The notes under the pieces were generated by a model. The model saw only the letters and a program-made list of their open reading frames with translations. It had not been told where the DNA came from and searched no databases. From NCBI RefSeq assembly GCF_028710545.1, contig NZ_JAQTTX010000014.1, positions 1 through 58,058 of the forward strand: DNA of 58,058 nt, given 5' to 3'. Position numbers and translations under genes: made by a program. Origin of the DNA: Halothiobacillus sp. GTDB lineage: Bacteria; Pseudomonadota; Gammaproteobacteria; Halothiobacillales; Halothiobacillaceae. This document shows, piece after piece, positions 26,964-36,111 of this stretch. The first letter of the stretch is position 1, and every line of letters begins with the position of its first letter.

Positions 26964-28735
26964 GCTCCGGTATGACTATGGATAAAAGAACATTCGATGC
27001 GGTAATCATCGGCGGAGGCGGCGCGGGCCTGCGCGCGGCGTTGCAGCTTGCCGAATCGGGTATCAAGGTGGCTGTGGTCTCCAAGGTGTATCCCACCCGC
27101 TCGCACACGGTTTCAGCCCAGGGCGGCATCGCTGCCAGTCTCGGCAATGTGAGTGCGGATAACTGGCACTGGCATATGTACGACACGGTCAAGGGCTCGG
27201 ATTATCTGGGCGATCAGGACGCCATCGAATTCATGTGCCGCAACGCCAACGAGGCGGTGATCGAACTGGAGCATTACGGCATGCCGTTCGACCGTCTGGA
27301 TAACGGCAAGATCTACCAGCGCCCGTTCGGCGGCATGACTCAGGAATATGGCGGCCCGCCAGCGGTGCGAACCTGCTCGGTGGCCGATCGCACTGGGCAC
27401 GCCATGCTCCATACGTTGTATCAGCGCAATATCGCCGCCCGTACCCATTTTTTTGAAGAATACTTCGCGATTGATCTCGTTATGGATGAACAGGGCCATG
27501 CCTTGGGTGTGGTGGCGTTGGGCATCGAATCTGGCGAACCGGTATTGATCGAGGCGCGCGCCACCCTGCTCGCGACCGGCGGTGCGGGACGGATTTTCTC
27601 GGCCACCACCAATGCCCTGATTAATACGGGTGATGGCCTCGGGATGGCACTGCGCGCCGGCATTCCGCTCGAAGACATGGAGTTCTGGCAATTTCACCCC
27701 ACCGGGATTCATGGTGCGGGCGTGCTGGTGACCGAAGGGGTGCGCGGCGAAGGTGGTTATCTGGTGAACAAGCACGGCGAGCGCTTTATGGAGCGCTACG
27801 CGCCCAATGCCAAGGACCTTGCCAGCCGGGATGTCGTCTCCCGCGCCATGGCGGTGGAGATTTTTGAAGGACGAGGCTGCGGCGAACAGGGCGACCACGT
27901 GCTGCTCAAGCTCGATCACCTCGGCCCGGAAGTCATTCATCAGCGCCTACCTGGAATCAGCGAACTGGCAAAAAAATTCGCCCATGTCGATCCGGCCAAG
28001 GATCCAATTCCCGTCGTGCCCACCGTGCATTACATGATGGGCGGTATTCCGACCGACTTGCATGGCCGCGTGGTAAAGCCATCGGCTGACGGCACGCAGA
28101 CTGCGGTTCCCGGCCTCTACGCCATTGGCGAATGCGCCTGCGTATCGGTGCATGGTGCCAACCGTCTGGGCAGTAACTCCCTGCTCGATCTGATCGTCTT
28201 TGGGCGCGCTGCCGGTAACGACGTGATTGCTTATTGCCGTGAAAACCCGTCGGCGCGTGCTGTTCCATCGGCTTCCTTGGAACGCATCTCGGCGCGCATG
28301 GCGCGTTGGGAAAGAAAGGGCGAGGGCATCACCGTGGCGCAATTGCGTGACGAAATGCGCAAGACGATGCTAGCGCATTGCGGTGTATTCCGCACGGAAG
28401 CCGTCTTGCAGGAAGGTGTCCGAAAAATGCAGGAAATAGCGGCGAAATTACCCGATGTGGTGCTGCGCGATCACAGCAAGTTATTCAACACGGGCCGCAT
28501 CGAGGCGCTGGAGCTTGAGAACCTGGTGGCGGTGGCACTGGCGACGATGATTTCTGCGGCCGCGCGTAAGGAGAGCCGTGGCGCACATGCCCGCGATGAT
28601 TTCCCCGAACGCAACGATGCCGAATGGATGAAGCACTCGCTCTATTTCGCCGAGGGCCACCGGCTCGACTACAAGCCGGTACGCCAGCAGCCACTGACCG
28701 TGGATGCCTTTCAACCCAAGCCACGTGTTTATTAG
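26960..28735 (+). CDS. sdhA: Succinate dehydrogenase flavoprotein subunit
   Basis: A 591-residue flavoprotein. The dinucleotide-binding GGGGAG lies near residue 20. The covalent-FAD histidine is in [12 protein letters not shown], and the active-site HPTGI and the R-x-x-GSNSLLD substrate region follow in the expected order. It oxidises succinate to fumarate. The start at 26960 (ATGA overlap with sdhD, GGAG six bases upstream) is preferred over ATGs at 26948 and 26972. It links the GABA and putrescine breakdown product, succinate, directly to respiration. Confidence 0.95.
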   Translation: MSSGMTMDKRTFDAVIIGGGGAGLRAALQLAESGIKVAVVSKVYPTRSHTVSAQGGIAASLGNVSADNWHWHMYDTVKGSDYLGDQDAIEFMCRNANEAVIELEHYGMPFDRLDNGKIYQRPFGGMTQEYGGPPAVRTCSVADRTGHAMLHTLYQRNIAARTHFFEEYFAIDLVMDEQGHALGVVALGIESGEPVLIEARATLLATGGAGRIFSATTNALINTGDGLGMALRAGIPLEDMEFWQFHPTGIHGAGVLVTEGVRGEGGYLVNKHGERFMERYAPNAKDLASRDVVSRAMAVEIFEGRGCGEQGDHVLLKLDHLGPEVIHQRLPGISELAKKFAHVDPAKDPIPVVPTVHYMMGGIPTDLHGRVVKPSADGTQTAVPGLYAIGECACVSVHGANRLGSNSLLDLIVFGRAAGNDVIAYCRENPSARAVPSASLERISARMARWERKGEGITVAQLRDEMRKTMLAHCGVFRTEAVLQEGVRKMQEIAAKLPDVVLRDHSKLFNTGRIEALELENLVAVALATMISAAARKESRGAHARDDFPERNDAEWMKHSLYFAEGHRLDYKPVRQQPLTVDAFQPKPRVY

Positions 28736-28747
28736 CAGGATTCCGCC

Positions 28748-29446
28748 ATGCGCTTTTCCATCTACCGCTATAACCCCGACACCGACGCCAAGCCCTACAT
28801 GCAGGACTACGAGCTGGATATCGAGCCGGAGGGCAAGATGCTGCTCGACGCCATCCTGATGATCAAGGAACAGGATGAGACGCTGAGCGTGCGCTGTTCC
28901 TGTCGCGAGGGCGTGTGTGGTTCGGATGGCATGAACATCAACGGCAGGAATGGTCTGGCCTGCGTAACGCCCTTAAGCGAATTGAAGCAGCCGATCATGC
29001 TGCGTCCGCTGTCCGGTTTGCCGGTCATCCGCGATCTGGTTGTGGATATGAGCCAGTTCCTCGACCACTACCGATCCGTCAAACCCTACCTCATCAATAA
29101 GGACGAGCCGGGTCAGGATACCGAACGCCTGCAATCGCCCGAAGATCGGGCCAAGCTCGATGGCCTGTACGAGTGCATTTTGTGCGCCTGCTGCACCACC
29201 GCCTGCCCCTCGTTCTGGTGGAACCCGGACAAGTTCGTCGGCCCAGCCGGGCTGCTGCAAGCGTATCGGTTCATCGCCGATAGTCGCGATCAGGCACTCA
29301 CCGAACGCCTGGACGATCTGGAAGACCCGTACCGGCTGTTTCGTTGTCACAGCATCATGAACTGCGTGGATGTTTGCCCGAAAGAACTCAACCCCACACA
29401 GGCGATCGGCAAGATCAAATCATTGCTGGTAAAGCGGACGGTATGA
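28748..29446 (+). CDS. sdhB: Succinate dehydrogenase iron-sulfur subunit
   Basis: A 232-residue iron-sulfur protein. The N-terminal ferredoxin-like part has the 2Fe-2S ligands CSCREGVCGSDG with a fourth cysteine in NGLAC. The C-terminal part has CILCACCTTACP and a later CVDVCPKELNP, which bind the 4Fe-4S and 3Fe-4S clusters. It carries electrons from SdhA to the membrane anchors. It lies 12 bases behind sdhA and overlaps sdhE by four bases. Confidence 0.95.
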   Translation: MRFSIYRYNPDTDAKPYMQDYELDIEPEGKMLLDAILMIKEQDETLSVRCSCREGVCGSDGMNINGRNGLACVTPLSELKQPIMLRPLSGLPVIRDLVVDMSQFLDHYRSVKPYLINKDEPGQDTERLQSPEDRAKLDGLYECILCACCTTACPSFWWNPDKFVGPAGLLQAYRFIADSRDQALTERLDDLEDPYRLFRCHSIMNCVDVCPKELNPTQAIGKIKSLLVKRTV

Positions 29447-29691
29447 CCGCCGTGATTGCAGAGGAGGACATCAATCGCATCCGTTGGCACTGCCGTCGCG
29501 GCATGCTCGAACTCGATATGGTGCTGGCCCGTTTTCTGGAAGAACACATCGATCGTCTTACCGCGCCACAATGGCAGGAATTCGAGCGGCTCGTCGGTCT
29601 GGAAGATCAGGCGCTATGGCAGCGTATTACCGCCACTTCTGCCATGGATTCCGATGTCGAGCGTCTGTTACGCGGCTGTATTGTCTGTTGA
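29443..29691 (+). CDS. sdhE: Succinate dehydrogenase assembly factor
   Basis: An 82-residue SdhE/YgfY-family protein with the family hallmark RRGMLELD near residue 18, whose R-G-x-x-E core is needed to promote FAD attachment to SdhA. The start at 29443 overlaps the sdhB stop as ATGA; a longer open frame in the same phase is not credible. Its place at the end of sdhCDAB matches its role. It ends 83 bases before zapE. Confidence 0.92.
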   Translation: MTAVIAEEDINRIRWHCRRGMLELDMVLARFLEEHIDRLTAPQWQEFERLVGLEDQALWQRITATSAMDSDVERLLRGCIVC

Positions 29692-29774
29692 GATAGGAAC
29701 AGGATAATGCACGCACCCGCGCCATTCTGCGCTTCGACTTCCCATGAGTCGCCTGCCGTGACCGGAGGCCGCTC

Positions 29775-30851
29775 ATGTCGAGCGATCAACTGACCCGGTG
29801 CATGCAGGCCGAGGCGCAAGCGCGAGGTTTCACGCTGGATGCCGCCCAATTGACCGCCTGTTCCGTTCTGCATACCGTGTATGAACAGTGCGTAAAGCGA
29901 TCATCAACTTTTCCTCCCGTACCGTTGTTGCGCCGATTGCTGCGAAGCGCCCCCGCTCTCACGCCCGTCAAAGGGGTTTATCTGCATGGCGGTGTCGGGC
30001 GCGGCAAGAGTTTTGTGATGAACGCCTTCTTTTCCTGTATGCCGCTGGAACAGAAGCAACGCATACACTTCCATCGCTTTATGGCGGATGTCCACGCACG
30101 GCTTACTGAACTAAAAGGGTGCGAGAACCCTTTGATGCGGATTGCTCGGGACATCGCCCGCGGTGTCCGGTTGCTCTGTCTGGACGAATTCCATATTGCC
30201 GACATCACCGATGCCATGCTGATTCGCGGGCTCATGCAAGGTCTGTTCGATCACGGTGTCGCAGTGGTTATCACATCCAATACGCCACCGGATGATCTCT
30301 ACCGCAACGGCCTGCAACGCGAACAATTCCTGCCCACCATCGCGCTGCTCAAGGAAAACATGGCGATGGTGCCATTCGATAGCGATGTGGATTACCGTCT
30401 CGCCTTCGACCCGCAATCCGCCGATATCTCGGCCCTACCCGAAGCGTTCACGGCGATGGCAGAAGATGGTGTTGATCAGCAGATATCGCTTGAAATAGCA
30501 GGGCGTGCCATTACCGCAAGATGTCTGGCCGATGGCGCAGCCTGGTTCGATTTCCACGAATTGTGTACCGGCGCGCGCGGCAAGGCCGATTACATCGAAT
30601 TGGCCAATCGTTTTCACACGATCTGTCTTTCCGGCGTGCCTCGGTTCGATCAACACTCGCCCGCGCAGGCACGCAGGTTCATGTGGTTAATTGATGAGTT
30701 TTACGATCGCGGCATTAAATTGATTTTCCCCGAGGGGATCCCCGCCGTTCATTTTGACCATGCAGGCATACTTGATGGCGCGTTCGCGCGCGTTCTGAGC
30801 CGACTGGTAGAAATGCAATCCCCCCACTTCTCCAACAGGGCCGAAGACTGA
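29775..30851 (+). CDS. zapE: Cell division ATPase ZapE (AFG1 family)
   Basis: A 358-residue P-loop ATPase. Walker A is GGVGRGKS at residues 72-79 and Walker B is LLCLDEFHIAD near 137-147, followed by an arginine-rich region with NTPPDDLYRNGLQRE as in the AFG1/ZapE family. In E. coli ZapE acts at the division ring under stress. GGAGG lies eight bases before the ATG at 29775. It may be co-transcribed with sdhE. Its product is slightly shorter than typical ZapE but has all core motifs. Confidence 0.9.
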   Translation: MSSDQLTRCMQAEAQARGFTLDAAQLTACSVLHTVYEQCVKRSSTFPPVPLLRRLLRSAPALTPVKGVYLHGGVGRGKSFVMNAFFSCMPLEQKQRIHFHRFMADVHARLTELKGCENPLMRIARDIARGVRLLCLDEFHIADITDAMLIRGLMQGLFDHGVAVVITSNTPPDDLYRNGLQREQFLPTIALLKENMAMVPFDSDVDYRLAFDPQSADISALPEAFTAMAEDGVDQQISLEIAGRAITARCLADGAAWFDFHELCTGARGKADYIELANRFHTICLSGVPRFDQHSPAQARRFMWLIDEFYDRGIKLIFPEGIPAVHFDHAGILDGAFARVLSRLVEMQSPHFSNRAED

Positions 30852-30894
30852 CCGGGAGCAATGTTATTTGACCCTATCCATGCCGATGCGATGC

Positions 30895-31146
30895 CTATTC
30901 GTGCAGAGGCTCCGTAAGCGCCCCAAGGATCAAGGCTTGATCACGGGCTTGTGTTTTAGAGTGACCACAACCGACACAGTGAATTGGCGCTTTGATTCCA
31001 GTGCCCGCAGATTTTTGATCGCCGTTCGGGTGTTCGTTTCGACGGTACTCGATTAGATCGCATATATGAAAACATCGTGACAGTCTTGGCGTGGTTTGTC
31101 GTTTAAAGGCCACAACGGTTGCACTATCTTCGGGCCTTCGCGACAA
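30895..31146 (-). CDS. Doubtful small protein with a Cys-x-x-Cys pair
   Basis: An 83-codon leftward frame starting at TTG. The product begins with a stretch (SATVVAFKRQTTP) like that of many small orphan proteins, and its end carries HCVGCGH, a possible zinc ribbon half. There is no ribosome site and the start codon is weak. Against it: no recognised family and no visible operon. For it: the frame fills most of an otherwise empty gap and points away from the nitrogen-control operon. Confidence 0.25.
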   Translation of the reverse strand: MSRRPEDSATVVAFKRQTTPRLSRCFHICDLIEYRRNEHPNGDQKSAGTGIKAPIHCVGCGHSKTQARDQALILGALTEPLHE

Positions 31147-31153
31147 GGGTGGC

Positions 31154-31168
31154 GCACAAATTTGGTGC
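31154..31168. promoter_or_regulatory. NtrC-type binding site
   Basis: GCAC-aaatttg-GTGC matches the known NtrC site pattern GCAC-N7-GTGC exactly, and the dyad extends one base further on each side (C-GCAC and GTGC-G). It lies about 65 bases upstream of a sigma-54-like promoter and controls, by inference, the porin-glnK-amtB operon. Confidence 0.65.
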
Positions 31169-31231
31169 GTCAGTATGGGCTCATAATTTGTTCAGGATTG
31201 ATTTTTATTTAAAAAACAGATGGATATGTAG

Positions 31232-31249
31232 TTGGCATGGTTCCTGTTA
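31232..31249 (+). promoter_or_regulatory. Weak sigma-54-type promoter of the porin-glnK-amtB operon
   Basis: TTGGCATGGTTCCTGTTA has the -24 GG of a sigma-54 promoter and, ten bases on, GT where GC is usual. The distance to the NtrC-type site and to the porin start (about 50 bases) is appropriate. The imperfect -12 element lowers confidence. Confidence 0.45.
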
Positions 31250-31297
31250 AAGCTAGCTGGCAACTCGCACAATCTCAATTTTATGAGGAATGGATCC

Positions 31298-32077
31298 ATG
31301 AATAAATTCAAAATGACCCTGATCGCTTCATCTGTAGTCGCTTCATTGTCTGCTTTCTCCGTGCCCACTTATGCCGCCGACGCGCCAGCAGTAAGCGTAT
31401 CGGGTAGCGCTGCCATTGTGAGCGATTACCGCTATCGTGGCATGTCGCAAACCTACAAAAAACCAGCAGTACAGGTCGGAGTCGACTTGGGATTGCCGGC
31501 TGGCTTCTACGCGGGTTTCTGGGGTTCGAGTATTTCTAACGATGCTTTGTTCAACACGAGTCTGGTTGGTTTAGAGTCTGATTTTTTCGGCGGGTACACT
31601 TATACAGTCAACGATGATTTGTCATTCGACGCGGGCGTTCTCTATGTTTATTACCCGACCACCACGGGTAATTCCGGCATCAATACAACCGAGTTGCACA
31701 TTGCGGCATCCTATAAATGGTTGACGGCTCAATACAACATCAACACGTCCAAATACTACGGCATGTACGACAGTAAGGGCACTTCCTACATCCAACTGGA
31801 TGCTCATTACCCTCTGACCGACAAATTGACTTTGGATGCCCATGTGGGGCACCAAATGTTTAAGGGTTCGCAACTGGACGGTACAAGCAACAGCGATAAC
31901 AACTATACCGATTGGTCATTGGGCGCCACCTACTCCTTGCCACAAGACTGGGCGGTGAGCCTTGCCTATGTCGACTCGAATGTAAAAGAATCATTTGATA
32001 CAGCGACAGCGAGCGATGGCTCAACGAAATTTCTTGGTGGTCCAACCGCCGTCCTTAGCGTCACCAAGAGCTTCTAA
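31298..32077 (+). CDS. TorF-family putative porin
   Basis: A 259-residue outer-membrane protein. Residues 1-25 form a signal peptide ending near TYAADAPA. The mature part is rich in alternating aromatic and polar strands (SDYRYRGMSQTYKKPAVQ) and ends in a phenylalanine, as outer-membrane beta-barrels do. The pattern fits the conserved TIGR02001/TorF group often found next to ammonium transporters. The start at 31298 has GAGGAATGG upstream. It heads a run with glnK and amtB, so a role in letting ammonium or another nitrogen source through the outer membrane is plausible but unproven. Confidence 0.8.
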   Translation: MNKFKMTLIASSVVASLSAFSVPTYAADAPAVSVSGSAAIVSDYRYRGMSQTYKKPAVQVGVDLGLPAGFYAGFWGSSISNDALFNTSLVGLESDFFGGYTYTVNDDLSFDAGVLYVYYPTTTGNSGINTTELHIAASYKWLTAQYNINTSKYYGMYDSKGTSYIQLDAHYPLTDKLTLDAHVGHQMFKGSQLDGTSNSDNNYTDWSLGATYSLPQDWAVSLAYVDSNVKESFDTATASDGSTKFLGGPTAVLSVTKSF

Positions 32078-32096
32078 TACCGCGCCAAATATCTGA

Positions 32097-32444
<348 letters not shown>

Positions 32445-32456
32445 GGAGCAGGTAAC

Positions 32457-33764
32457 ATGAGTAATTTTAAAATCAAGCCTGGTTTCGGGCTGGGCATGCT
32501 GGCGATTATCGGCCTGCTGATGTCAACTGGTGCCTCGGCAGAAGATGCCAAACCCGTTCTGGATGCGGGTAATACGGCATGGATGCTGACATCCACGGCA
32601 CTGGTTCTGTTGATGACCATCCCTGGCGTTGCCCTGTTCTACGGCGGTATGGTTCGTCGCAAGAATCTGCTGTCCGTAGCTGCTGCGACGTTTGCAACGA
32701 CAGCTTTGATCAGCGTGATCTGGGCAGTGGTGGGTTACTCGCTGGCCTTCAAGGGCAGCGGCGCCTACGTGGGTGACTTAAGCGCCCTCTTCCTCAAAGG
32801 CATGGGCTACGACAGCTTGAGCGGCACCATTCCGGAAAGTGTCTTCATGACCTTCCAGATGACCTTCGCCATCATCACGCCTGCATTGATTATCGGTGCG
32901 ATCGTCGAGCGTATGAAGTTCTCTGCTCTGCTGATTTTCCTGGGTCTATGGTCCATCCTCGTTTACTCGCCTATTGCGCACATGGTGTGGGGCGGTGGCT
33001 GGCTCGCGGGCGACGGTATCCAGGATTTTGCCGGCGGCACCGTGGTACACATCAATGCGGGTGTAGCTGGTCTGGTCGCTGCGCTGGTGCTCGGCAAGCG
33101 TAAAGGCTACGGCACAGAAGCCATGCCACCGGTCAACCTCGTGTACACCATGGCTGGTGCTGCCCTGCTGTGGGTTGGTTGGTTCGGTTTCAACGCCGGT
33201 TCTGAACTGGCTGCCGACGGCAAAGCGGGTATGGCCATGGCCGTTACCCAAATCGCCACGGCTGTCGCTGCAATGGCCTGGATGGTGACCGAGTGGATCC
33301 TGCGCGGCAAACCAACCCTGCTGGGTATGGCTTCTGGTGCGGTTGCGGGCTTGGTCGCCATCACGCCTGCCTCTGGTTTCGTCGGCCCGATGGGCGCCTT
33401 CGTGATCGGTATTGCCGCCGGTATCATCCCGTTCCTCGCTGCGGTATATCTCAAGCGCATGCTGGGCTATGACGACTCACTGGATGCCTTTGGTGTCCAC
33501 GCTGTCGGCGGTGTCGTCGGTGCCTTGCTGACCGGTATCTTCTCTGCGGCCGCCTTCGGCGGCGCTGGCCTGAACGATGCAGCCCATGGCAGCATTTTCG
33601 CTCAGTTCATGATCCAGCTCAAAGGTGTTGGTTTCACCATCATCTACGATGCGGTGGTTACCTTCATCATCCTGATGGTCCTGAAAGTAACGATCGGCCT
33701 GCGCGTCACTGAAGAACAAGAAGCCGAAGGTCTGGATATCAACCAGCATGGTGAGCGGGTTTAA
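32457..33764 (+). CDS. amtB: Ammonium transporter
   Basis: A 435-residue Amt/Rh-family channel. A signal-peptide-like N-terminus (to about residue 28, TGASAEDA) is followed by eleven hydrophobic helices. Family motifs such as ALFYGGMVRRKN and DxxxVHAVGG-type DAFGVHAVGGVVG are present. The twin pore histidine regions lie in VVHINAGVAGL and FGVHAVGG. It moves ammonium into the cell and is gated by GlnK. AAGGAGC precedes the start, and a strong terminator follows. Confidence 0.96.
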   Translation: MSNFKIKPGFGLGMLAIIGLLMSTGASAEDAKPVLDAGNTAWMLTSTALVLLMTIPGVALFYGGMVRRKNLLSVAAATFATTALISVIWAVVGYSLAFKGSGAYVGDLSALFLKGMGYDSLSGTIPESVFMTFQMTFAIITPALIIGAIVERMKFSALLIFLGLWSILVYSPIAHMVWGGGWLAGDGIQDFAGGTVVHINAGVAGLVAALVLGKRKGYGTEAMPPVNLVYTMAGAALLWVGWFGFNAGSELAADGKAGMAMAVTQIATAVAAMAWMVTEWILRGKPTLLGMASGAVAGLVAITPASGFVGPMGAFVIGIAAGIIPFLAAVYLKRMLGYDDSLDAFGVHAVGGVVGALLTGIFSAAAFGGAGLNDAAHGSIFAQFMIQLKGVGFTIIYDAVVTFIILMVLKVTIGLRVTEEQEAEGLDINQHGERV

Positions 33765-33801
33765 TTCGCCTTGAATTAATACCGATCCCTTCGGATAGAT
33801 G

Positions 33802-33829
33802 AAAAACACCCGCGAAAGCGGGTGTTTTT
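33802..33829. terminator. Bidirectional terminator between amtB and the DJ-1 gene
   Basis: A perfect 12-bp stem, AAAAACACCCGC with GCGGGTGTTTTT, closes a GAAA tetraloop. It has T-runs on both strands, so it can end the amtB transcript rightward and the DJ-1 gene transcript leftward. Confidence 0.92.
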
Positions 33830-33849
33830 GTTTGTGCGCCGTCGTGTAA

Positions 33850-34404
33850 TCAGCGCACCAGATCAGCCTCGATTGTCTGGCGAAGTTCAGCGCCGGCCAT
33901 TTGCTCGATCAGCATAAGGGCAAAGTCCATGGCCGCGCCCGGGCTTCGACCGGTAATCAGCTTGCCATCGACTTCCACCGGGTTGTCGGTGACGGTTGCG
34001 CCTTGCTGTTCTGTTGCTGTTAATGCTCCCGGGTAATGCGTGATCCGTTTGTCCTTGATCAGGCCAGCCTTCGCCAACACTTTGGGTGCGGCGCACAACG
34101 CGGCAACCCAACGGCCTGCCGCGGCTTGAGCCTTGAGCAGTTGGATCACTCTTGGGTCGGCGGCCAGATTGTCTGTGCCGGGTTGTCCACCCGGCATTAC
34201 GACGAGATCGAACACACTCTGTTTCTCGAGTAAGGCGAGGTTGCCATCGGTGACGATCCGGGTCCCGCGAGTACCAGTTACTTCATCTTCACGCAGGCTG
34301 ATGATGGCAACCTGAAATTTTGCACGGCGCAGCAGATCGATTACGGTCACGGCCTCAAGATCTTCGAAACCCGGCGCCAACAGGATCATAGCCTTAATAG
34401 ACAT
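33850..34404 (-). CDS. DJ-1/PfpI family protein (YajL-like)
   Basis: A 184-residue single-domain protein. The conserved glutamate is in GFEDLEAV near residue 13 and the nucleophile-elbow cysteine is in AALCAAPKVLAK near residue 105. The family includes stress-protective chaperone/deglycase proteins such as YajL. The start at 34404 has GGAG nine bases upstream; the frame is open a little further, but the added residues do not fit the family. It lies downstream of the ctpA terminator and shares a terminator with amtB. Confidence 0.9.
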   Translation of the reverse strand: MSIKAMILLAPGFEDLEAVTVIDLLRRAKFQVAIISLREDEVTGTRGTRIVTDGNLALLEKQSVFDLVVMPGGQPGTDNLAADPRVIQLLKAQAAAGRWVAALCAAPKVLAKAGLIKDKRITHYPGALTATEQQGATVTDNPVEVDGKLITGRSPGAAMDFALMLIEQMAGAELRQTIEADLVR

Positions 34405-34450
34405 CTCTTTACTCCATTTGGATTGGACGGATGAGCCCCTGCAACGAGGC

Positions 34451-34489
34451 AAAAAATTCGGCCCGCCTAAATTACATTTTGGCGGGCCG
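34451..34489 (-). terminator. Terminator after ctpA
   Basis: On the minus strand a nine-pair stem, CGGCCCGCC with GGCGGGCCG, closes a 13-base AT-rich loop and is followed by AATTTTTT. It lies about 70 bases beyond the ctpA stop and in front of the DJ-1 gene, so the two are separate units. Confidence 0.85.
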
Positions 34490-34557
34490 AAAATAAATAG
34501 CCAGAAACATTATGTGTCAGACAATGACCATTCGGTTTGAATGTTCGACATCCGGAC

Positions 34558-35898
34558 TTACTTTGTGGATTCCCGATCTCGATGCGCCACGATGGACATG
34601 CCCTTGAGCAGATTGAGCGCCTCGTAGAGCTGATAATCGGTTTCTACCAATGGTTTACCGTCGGTGTTGATTATCTGCTTGATCGGCTGGGCAGCCGGTT
34701 TTTGATCTGGTTTGGTGGGGTTGCTGATGTGACCGGCCAGATCGGCTTCCTTGATGGAGAAAACCTTGTCGATATCGGACACCTTGAGCTGATGCACTTC
34801 GACATCCGGCTTGATGCCCTCACCCTGAATCGAGCGGCCCGACGGCGTGAAGTAGCGGGCCGTGGTCAGGCGCAGCGCGCCACCATTGGTCAATGGCATG
34901 ATGGACTGAACCGAGCCCTTGCCGAAGGTGCGTTCACCGGCAATCAATGCCCGGCTGTCATCTTGCAGCGCACCGGCAACGATTTCCGACGCCGACGCCG
35001 AGCCGCCGTTCACCAGCACCACGATGGGCGCGCCGTTTAGCATGTCGCCCTCATGCGCCTTGAAACTCATCTGGGCATCTTCGACGCGCCCCTTGGTATA
35101 TACGATCAAACCCTTGTTGACGAAGGTGTCCACCACGCCGACGGCAGCCTGTAGTACGCCGCCGGGGTTGTTGCGCAGATCCAGCACCAGACCCTTGAGT
35201 GGTTTGTTGTCGTTGTCCTTGATCAGTTGATTGAGCGCATCATGCAGTTGCTCGGTCGTGTCGGACTGGAATTGGGCGATGCGCACGTAACCGAAGTTCG
35301 GATCGAGCATACGGGCCTTGACTGACTTGACATTGATAATGGCGCGTTCGAGTGTGACGTCAAACGGCTTTTCGACGCCATCGCGAACCAGCGTGAGCGT
35401 GATTTTCGTTCCCGGATCACCGCGCATCTGTTTCACTGCTTTCTCTAGGTCAAGACCCTGGGTGAACTCACCATTGATCTTGACGATCCTGTCGCCGGCC
35501 TTGATACCGGCTTTTTGGGCCGGAGTATCGTCGATTGGCGAGATGACGGTGATCACCTTGTCCTTCATGCCGACCTGCAATCCCAGGCCACCGAATTTGC
35601 CTGTTGTGGTTTCCTTGAGATCCTTGAACTCGGCCTTGTCGAGATAATTCGAATGGGGGTCGAGGCGATCGATCATGCCGCGAATCGCATTGTCCATCAG
35701 GGTCTTGTCGGTGACCGGATCAACGTAGTCCGCCTTCACGCGTGTCAAAACATCGGTGAATGTGCGCAATTCGTTCAGCGGAATGGCAGAGTCAGTGGCC
35801 TGATCCTTGTCTGCAAGCGCGTTAACGGCAATCGCCACAGAAAACCCGAAAACGGCGGCGACGCCGAGGGCAGAAGTTTTACGTAACCACTGAGCCAT
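34558..35898 (-). CDS. ctpA: Carboxy-terminal processing protease (S41)
   Basis: A 446-residue S41 peptidase exported by an N-terminal signal or anchor (residues 8-29). A PDZ domain spans about 100-185, and the protease core contains the catalytic serine, probably S302 in GGSASASEI, and lysine K327 in ERTFGKGSVQ, 25 residues apart as in the family. It trims or degrades periplasmic proteins. In many proteobacteria it lies next to envC, as here (213 bases downstream on the same strand), and both act on the cell wall. Confidence 0.93.
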   Translation of the reverse strand: MAQWLRKTSALGVAAVFGFSVAIAVNALADKDQATDSAIPLNELRTFTDVLTRVKADYVDPVTDKTLMDNAIRGMIDRLDPHSNYLDKAEFKDLKETTTGKFGGLGLQVGMKDKVITVISPIDDTPAQKAGIKAGDRIVKINGEFTQGLDLEKAVKQMRGDPGTKITLTLVRDGVEKPFDVTLERAIINVKSVKARMLDPNFGYVRIAQFQSDTTEQLHDALNQLIKDNDNKPLKGLVLDLRNNPGGVLQAAVGVVDTFVNKGLIVYTKGRVEDAQMSFKAHEGDMLNGAPIVVLVNGGSASASEIVAGALQDDSRALIAGERTFGKGSVQSIMPLTNGGALRLTTARYFTPSGRSIQGEGIKPDVEVHQLKVSDIDKVFSIKEADLAGHISNPTKPDQKPAAQPIKQIINTDGKPLVETDYQLYEALNLLKGMSIVAHRDRESTK

Positions 35899-36111
35899 AA
35901 TAATTTTTACTCCAAACTAAAACCAACCGGGCGCGACATCAAACGTGATGGTTCGCACAATCCATTCCCATATATACAGAAAACCATGCCTGAGACTGCT
36001 GAACGGGTCATGCGTTCAACCGCGTGCAAGCCAGGTTCGCAAAAGCATAGCAAGCTTTTTGTTCCAGAGGCGGCCAAAACCCAATTTTGTCATCCGGCGA
36101 AACATTACCAA

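Larger units (their letters stand above)
30852..31297. other. 446-base gap between zapE and the porin gene
   Basis: The gap has no strongly supported gene. Its right third holds an NtrC-type site (31154-31168), an A+T-rich stretch (31190-31230) and a sigma-54-like promoter (31232-31249). Its left part contains a leftward open frame of doubtful status (30895-31146). No terminator hairpin for zapE was recognised. Confidence 0.6.
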
